The notes beneath the pieces were generated by a model. The model did no database searches, was not told the origin of the DNA, and worked only from the letters and a program-made list of their open reading frames with translations. A stretch of 14,501 nt of DNA from Candidatus Kerfeldbacteria bacterium (GTDB lineage: Bacteria > Patescibacteriota > Patescibacteriia > Veblenbacterales > UBA10138). Both the position numbers and the translations under genes were made by a program. The stretch is taken from positions 1 to 14,501 of the forward strand of contig JACRFM010000032.1 in the NCBI GenBank assembly GCA_016234305.1, read 5' to 3'. Shown one piece after another: positions 12,277-14,501 of the stretch (its first letter is position 1; every line of letters begins with the position of its first letter).

Positions 12277-14088
12277 ATGGATATTAGAAATGTCGCCATT
12301 ATTGCCCACGTTGACCATGGTAAAACTACCCTGGTCGACGCGCTGCTTAGGCAAAGCCTGACCAAGCTCAACAAAGACCTGCAACAGGCTGATTTGATAA
12401 TGGACAGCAATGAATTGGAAAAGGAACGCGGCATTACCATTTTTTCCAAAAACGCCTCCATCAAATGGCACGATATTAAAATTAATATTATTGATACGCC
12501 CGGCCATGCCGACTTTGGCGGCGAGGTGGAACGGGTACTAACTTTAGCCAATGGTTGTTTGCTGCTGGTTGATGCCAAAGAAGGCCCTATGCCGCAAACC
12601 AGATTTGTGCTCAGGCGCGCTCTGGAAATGAAACTCAAAATCATTGTGGTGATTAATAAAATCGACCGAGCCGACGCCCGCGTTGACTACGCCTTAAATA
12701 AAACTTTTGATTTGTTTGTGGAACTGGGAGCCAGCGACGAAGCTTTGGATTTTCCGGTTATTTACGCTTCAGCCAAACAAGGTTTGGCCGGTGCCGAGCC
12801 TGACTTAACTAAAATGCATGACATCACGCCTATCTTCTCCACGATCGTGGAAAAGATTCCGGCGCCCGCCAGTAACGCTGACGCACCTTTGCAAATTTTG
12901 ATAACTACTTTGAGCGCCGATACTTTTAAAGGCCGGATAGCGACGGGGCGTATTTTTCAAGGCACAGTTAAGGCTGGTCAGACCATTGCGCATATTAACC
13001 GCCAAGGTGAAATAAAAAATTATCGCCTGCTTTCGCTTATGACTTTTGAAGGTTTGGAACGAATTGAAACCGAGTCAGCGGTAGCCGGCGACATTGTAGC
13101 CATTGCCGGTATTCCTGATATTACCATTGGTGAAACTATCGCTGACCCGGAACAGCCCCAAGCCTTACCTTTGCTCTTGGTTGAAGAACCGACTGTTAAA
13201 TTAACCATCAATATTAATGATTCACCGTTCGCCGGCCAAGAAGGTCAATTTACCACTTCACGCCAAGTCAAAGAACGTCTATTTAAAGAACTGGAAACCG
13301 ACGTGGCTTTGCGCGTGGAAGAAGTTCAACCCGGCGCCTGGACAGTTTCCGGCCGTGGCGAATTGCACTTGGCGATTTTGCTGGAACGCCTGCGTCGCGA
13401 AGGCTATGAAATGCAGGCTTCCCGGCCGCAAGTCATTAACCGTCTAGTTGACGGCGTAACCCTAACACCGTATGAGCAATTGTTCATTGAAGTACCTGAG
13501 GAACACGCCGGCATAGTTATTCAAAAATTGGGTATCCGCCGCGGTGAACTCAAAGAGATGAAAGTTGAAAATCATCACGCCGTGCTTGAATTTATCGTAC
13601 CCACCAAGGGTCTGCTCGGTTACCGCAATGAATTTATCACCGATACCCGCGGTTTAGGCATTATGAACAGCCTGTTTTACGATTACCAGCCTGACCCGAG
13701 CAATTGGCCGGAGCGCGAACAGGGTTCACTGGTGGCTTATGAAAGCGGCACCACTAATTTATATGGCCTCTTAAACGTGCAAGACCGCGGTGAACTATTT
13801 TTAGGACCTGGCGTCAAGGTTTATGAAGGCCAAATAGTCGGCCAACATTCCCGCGGCAATGACCTAAGGGTTAATGTTTGCAAAAGCAAACAATTATCCA
13901 ATATGCGTTCCAAGGGCGAAGGCGGAAGTGAACACTTTGCCAAACCCAAGGAAATGGATTTGGAAGATGCCTTGGAATACATTGGCGATGATGAACTGGT
14001 TGAAATCACGCCACTCAGCATTCGGCTACGGAAACGTATTTTAAACGAACTTCAGGCTCGTCGCCAAGCTATGGCCGACCGGCAATAA
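12277..14088 (+). CDS. typA: ribosome-associated translational GTPase TypA/BipA
   Basis: TypA/BipA is an EF-G/LepA-like GTPase that binds 70S ribosomes and supports ribosome assembly and growth under stress or cold. GTPase motifs are intact: G1 AHVDHGKT (10-17), RGITI (51-55), DTPGH (73-77), NKID (127-130) and SA in YASAKQG. Domain II beta-barrel, then EF-G-like domains III and V follow, and the BipA-specific C-terminal domain ends with SRGNDLRVNVCKSKQLSNMR, GEGG.., LEDALEYIGDDELVEITPLSIRLRKRIL. Length of 603 aa is standard. I start at ATG 12277 (MDIRNVAIIAHVDHGK), because the in-frame TTG at 12265 adds only MLIN and has no better ribosome site. It is transcribed alone. The stop codon TAA runs directly into a palindromic repeat cluster. 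Placement close to a cold-shock-type RNA-binding gene may be coincidental. Confidence 0.97.
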   Translation: MDIRNVAIIAHVDHGKTTLVDALLRQSLTKLNKDLQQADLIMDSNELEKERGITIFSKNASIKWHDIKINIIDTPGHADFGGEVERVLTLANGCLLLVDAKEGPMPQTRFVLRRALEMKLKIIVVINKIDRADARVDYALNKTFDLFVELGASDEALDFPVIYASAKQGLAGAEPDLTKMHDITPIFSTIVEKIPAPASNADAPLQILITTLSADTFKGRIATGRIFQGTVKAGQTIAHINRQGEIKNYRLLSLMTFEGLERIETESAVAGDIVAIAGIPDITIGETIADPEQPQALPLLLVEEPTVKLTININDSPFAGQEGQFTTSRQVKERLFKELETDVALRVEEVQPGAWTVSGRGELHLAILLERLRREGYEMQASRPQVINRLVDGVTLTPYEQLFIEVPEEHAGIVIQKLGIRRGELKEMKVENHHAVLEFIVPTKGLLGYRNEFITDTRGLGIMNSLFYDYQPDPSNWPEREQGSLVAYESGTTNLYGLLNVQDRGELFLGPGVKVYEGQIVGQHSRGNDLRVNVCKSKQLSNMRSKGEGGSEHFAKPKEMDLEDALEYIGDDELVEITPLSIRLRKRILNELQARRQAMADRQ

Positions 14089-14239
14089 TGAAGCCTCCAC
14101 GGGCTTACGCCCGAGGTATCCTTCATTTCTTCGGCGAAATCCGCCGAAGCACCCTCCTTCGCTCTTCGAGCTTCGGAGGGTCCTACCTCCGCATTCATCC
14201 TCGGACTTACGCCCGAGGTCTTCTGCGAAGGCGGATAAA
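14086..14239 (+). repeat. nested palindromic repeat cluster after typA
   Basis: The outer parts 14088-14117 (TAATGAAGCCTCCACGGGCT, TACGCCCGAGGT) and 14202-14239 (CGGACTTACGCCCGAGGT, CTTCTGCGAAGGCGGATAAA) match the uninterrupted cassette at 7373-7422 on the minus strand. About 84 nt of extra sequence separates them, bracketed by a near-duplicate of CGGGCTTACGCCCGAGGT. The extra part has stems TTCGGCG/CGCCGAA (14130-14148) and CCCTCC/GGAGGG (14152-14180), and relates to the repeat at 12111-12145. A further word, GGACTTACGCCC, occurs at 14363-14374. Confidence 0.75.
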
Positions 14240-14260
14240 TAAGAGAATAAGAGAAGCGTG

Positions 14261-14296
14261 AGGGGCACCCTCTGCAAGCCTGCAGAGGGTGCCCCT
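14261..14296. repeat. perfect 16-bp inverted repeat with 4-nt loop
   Basis: AGGGGCACCCTCTGCA (14261-14276) and TGCAGAGGGTGCCCCT (14281-14296) are exact reverse complements around AGCC. No T-run follows, so it is not a typical intrinsic terminator, though it may block the 3' end of the typA transcript from decay. From 14297 to 14475 I see only AT-rich sequence and one partial repeat word. Confidence 0.85.
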
Positions 14297-14475
14297 GTGC
14301 AACACTATAACTTAATAATTTAACTAAAATAAAGTATAATATATTCGTTTTTAACCTTAATAGGACTTACGCCCTTGGCCTAAAACAGCCAAAAGCCAGT
14401 TAATTCACTAAAGTTGGATTTTATGAGATAATAATAGCATAAAAGGTCGCTTTAAAAACCAAAATACAACTTAAT

Positions 14476-14501
14476 ATGCAAAAACAAAAATGTTCTTTAG
14501 A
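14476..14501 (+). CDS. possible start of a gene cut by the window end
   Basis: ATG at 14476 opens a frame (MQKQKCSL..) that reaches the edge without a stop. Only eight residues are visible, with no ribosome binding site or clear promoter. It may be a real gene start or chance. Confidence 0.2.

Noticed and set aside
14086..14239. CRISPR array
   Set aside because: The repeated blocks are not regularly spaced, differ in length and are palindromic cassettes; there are no cas genes nearby.
14041..14277. Minus-strand frame over the end of typA and the repeat cluster
   Set aside because: It is made of repeat sequence and antisense typA, with no independent support.

Overview
The window reads as a chromosomal segment of a Candidate Phyla Radiation / Patescibacteria genome, probably from the Parcubacteria-type lineages. 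This is an inference from several features. The genes are compact and often lack a clear Shine-Dalgarno site. There is a PIF1-like helicase carrying a C-terminal HTH_40-type domain, a short RRM-type RNA-binding protein with a Gly/Arg tail, and many short palindromic repeats. One of these repeats is read through as SLPAGRQA inside a protein, a peptide often seen in this group. TGA is used as a normal stop (helicase gene), so this is not the recoded UGA=Gly lineage.

Layout. 1-490: a small unknown gene, then tRNA-Ser(GCU) with an encoded CCA and a terminator hairpin. 490-4600: a block with a PIF1-like helicase (+), a pRiA4b ORF-3-like protein (+) and a Fic adenylyltransferase with its own winged helix (-). 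The block ends in a degraded copy of the tRNA-Ser 3' tail, so it looks like an island inserted at the tRNA. 4600-4920: repeats, including a perfect 42-bp palindrome, closed by a bidirectional terminator. 4921-5706 (-): an inositol-monophosphatase-family phosphatase. 6026-7193 (+): a GreA/GreB-type elongation factor and a RibD-C/DHFR-like reductase, both visibly more GC-rich than their neighbours. 7433-8440 (-): a cation diffusion facilitator resembling SLC30A9. 8600-8941 (-) and 9109-10701 (+): a STAS anti-anti-sigma protein and an exported M61-like protein, transcribed divergently from two promoters whose -35 boxes sit inside one perfect palindrome. 10949-11344 (+): a four-helix membrane protein of unknown role. 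11561-11902 (+): an RRM protein behind a consensus promoter and a long structured leader. 12277-14088 (+): translational GTPase TypA/BipA. 14089-14501: a dense cluster of palindromic repeats, and perhaps the start of another gene.

The most unusual aspects are these. (1) A dispersed family of tRNA-Ser 3'-end relics (T-arm/acceptor/CCGCCA, plus a following hairpin or conserved tail) occurs at seven or more places and is itself interrupted by a 20-bp palindromic repeat. (2) The divergent STAS/M61 promoter palindrome. (3) The M61-like protein has HTLLH where the catalytic HExxH should be, so it is probably a pseudoprotease. (4) A consensus promoter runs into an intrinsic terminator about 40 nt later, upstream of typA. 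(5) The RRM gene has a roughly 145-nt folded leader. No complete mobile element, integrase, CRISPR array or rRNA gene is visible.
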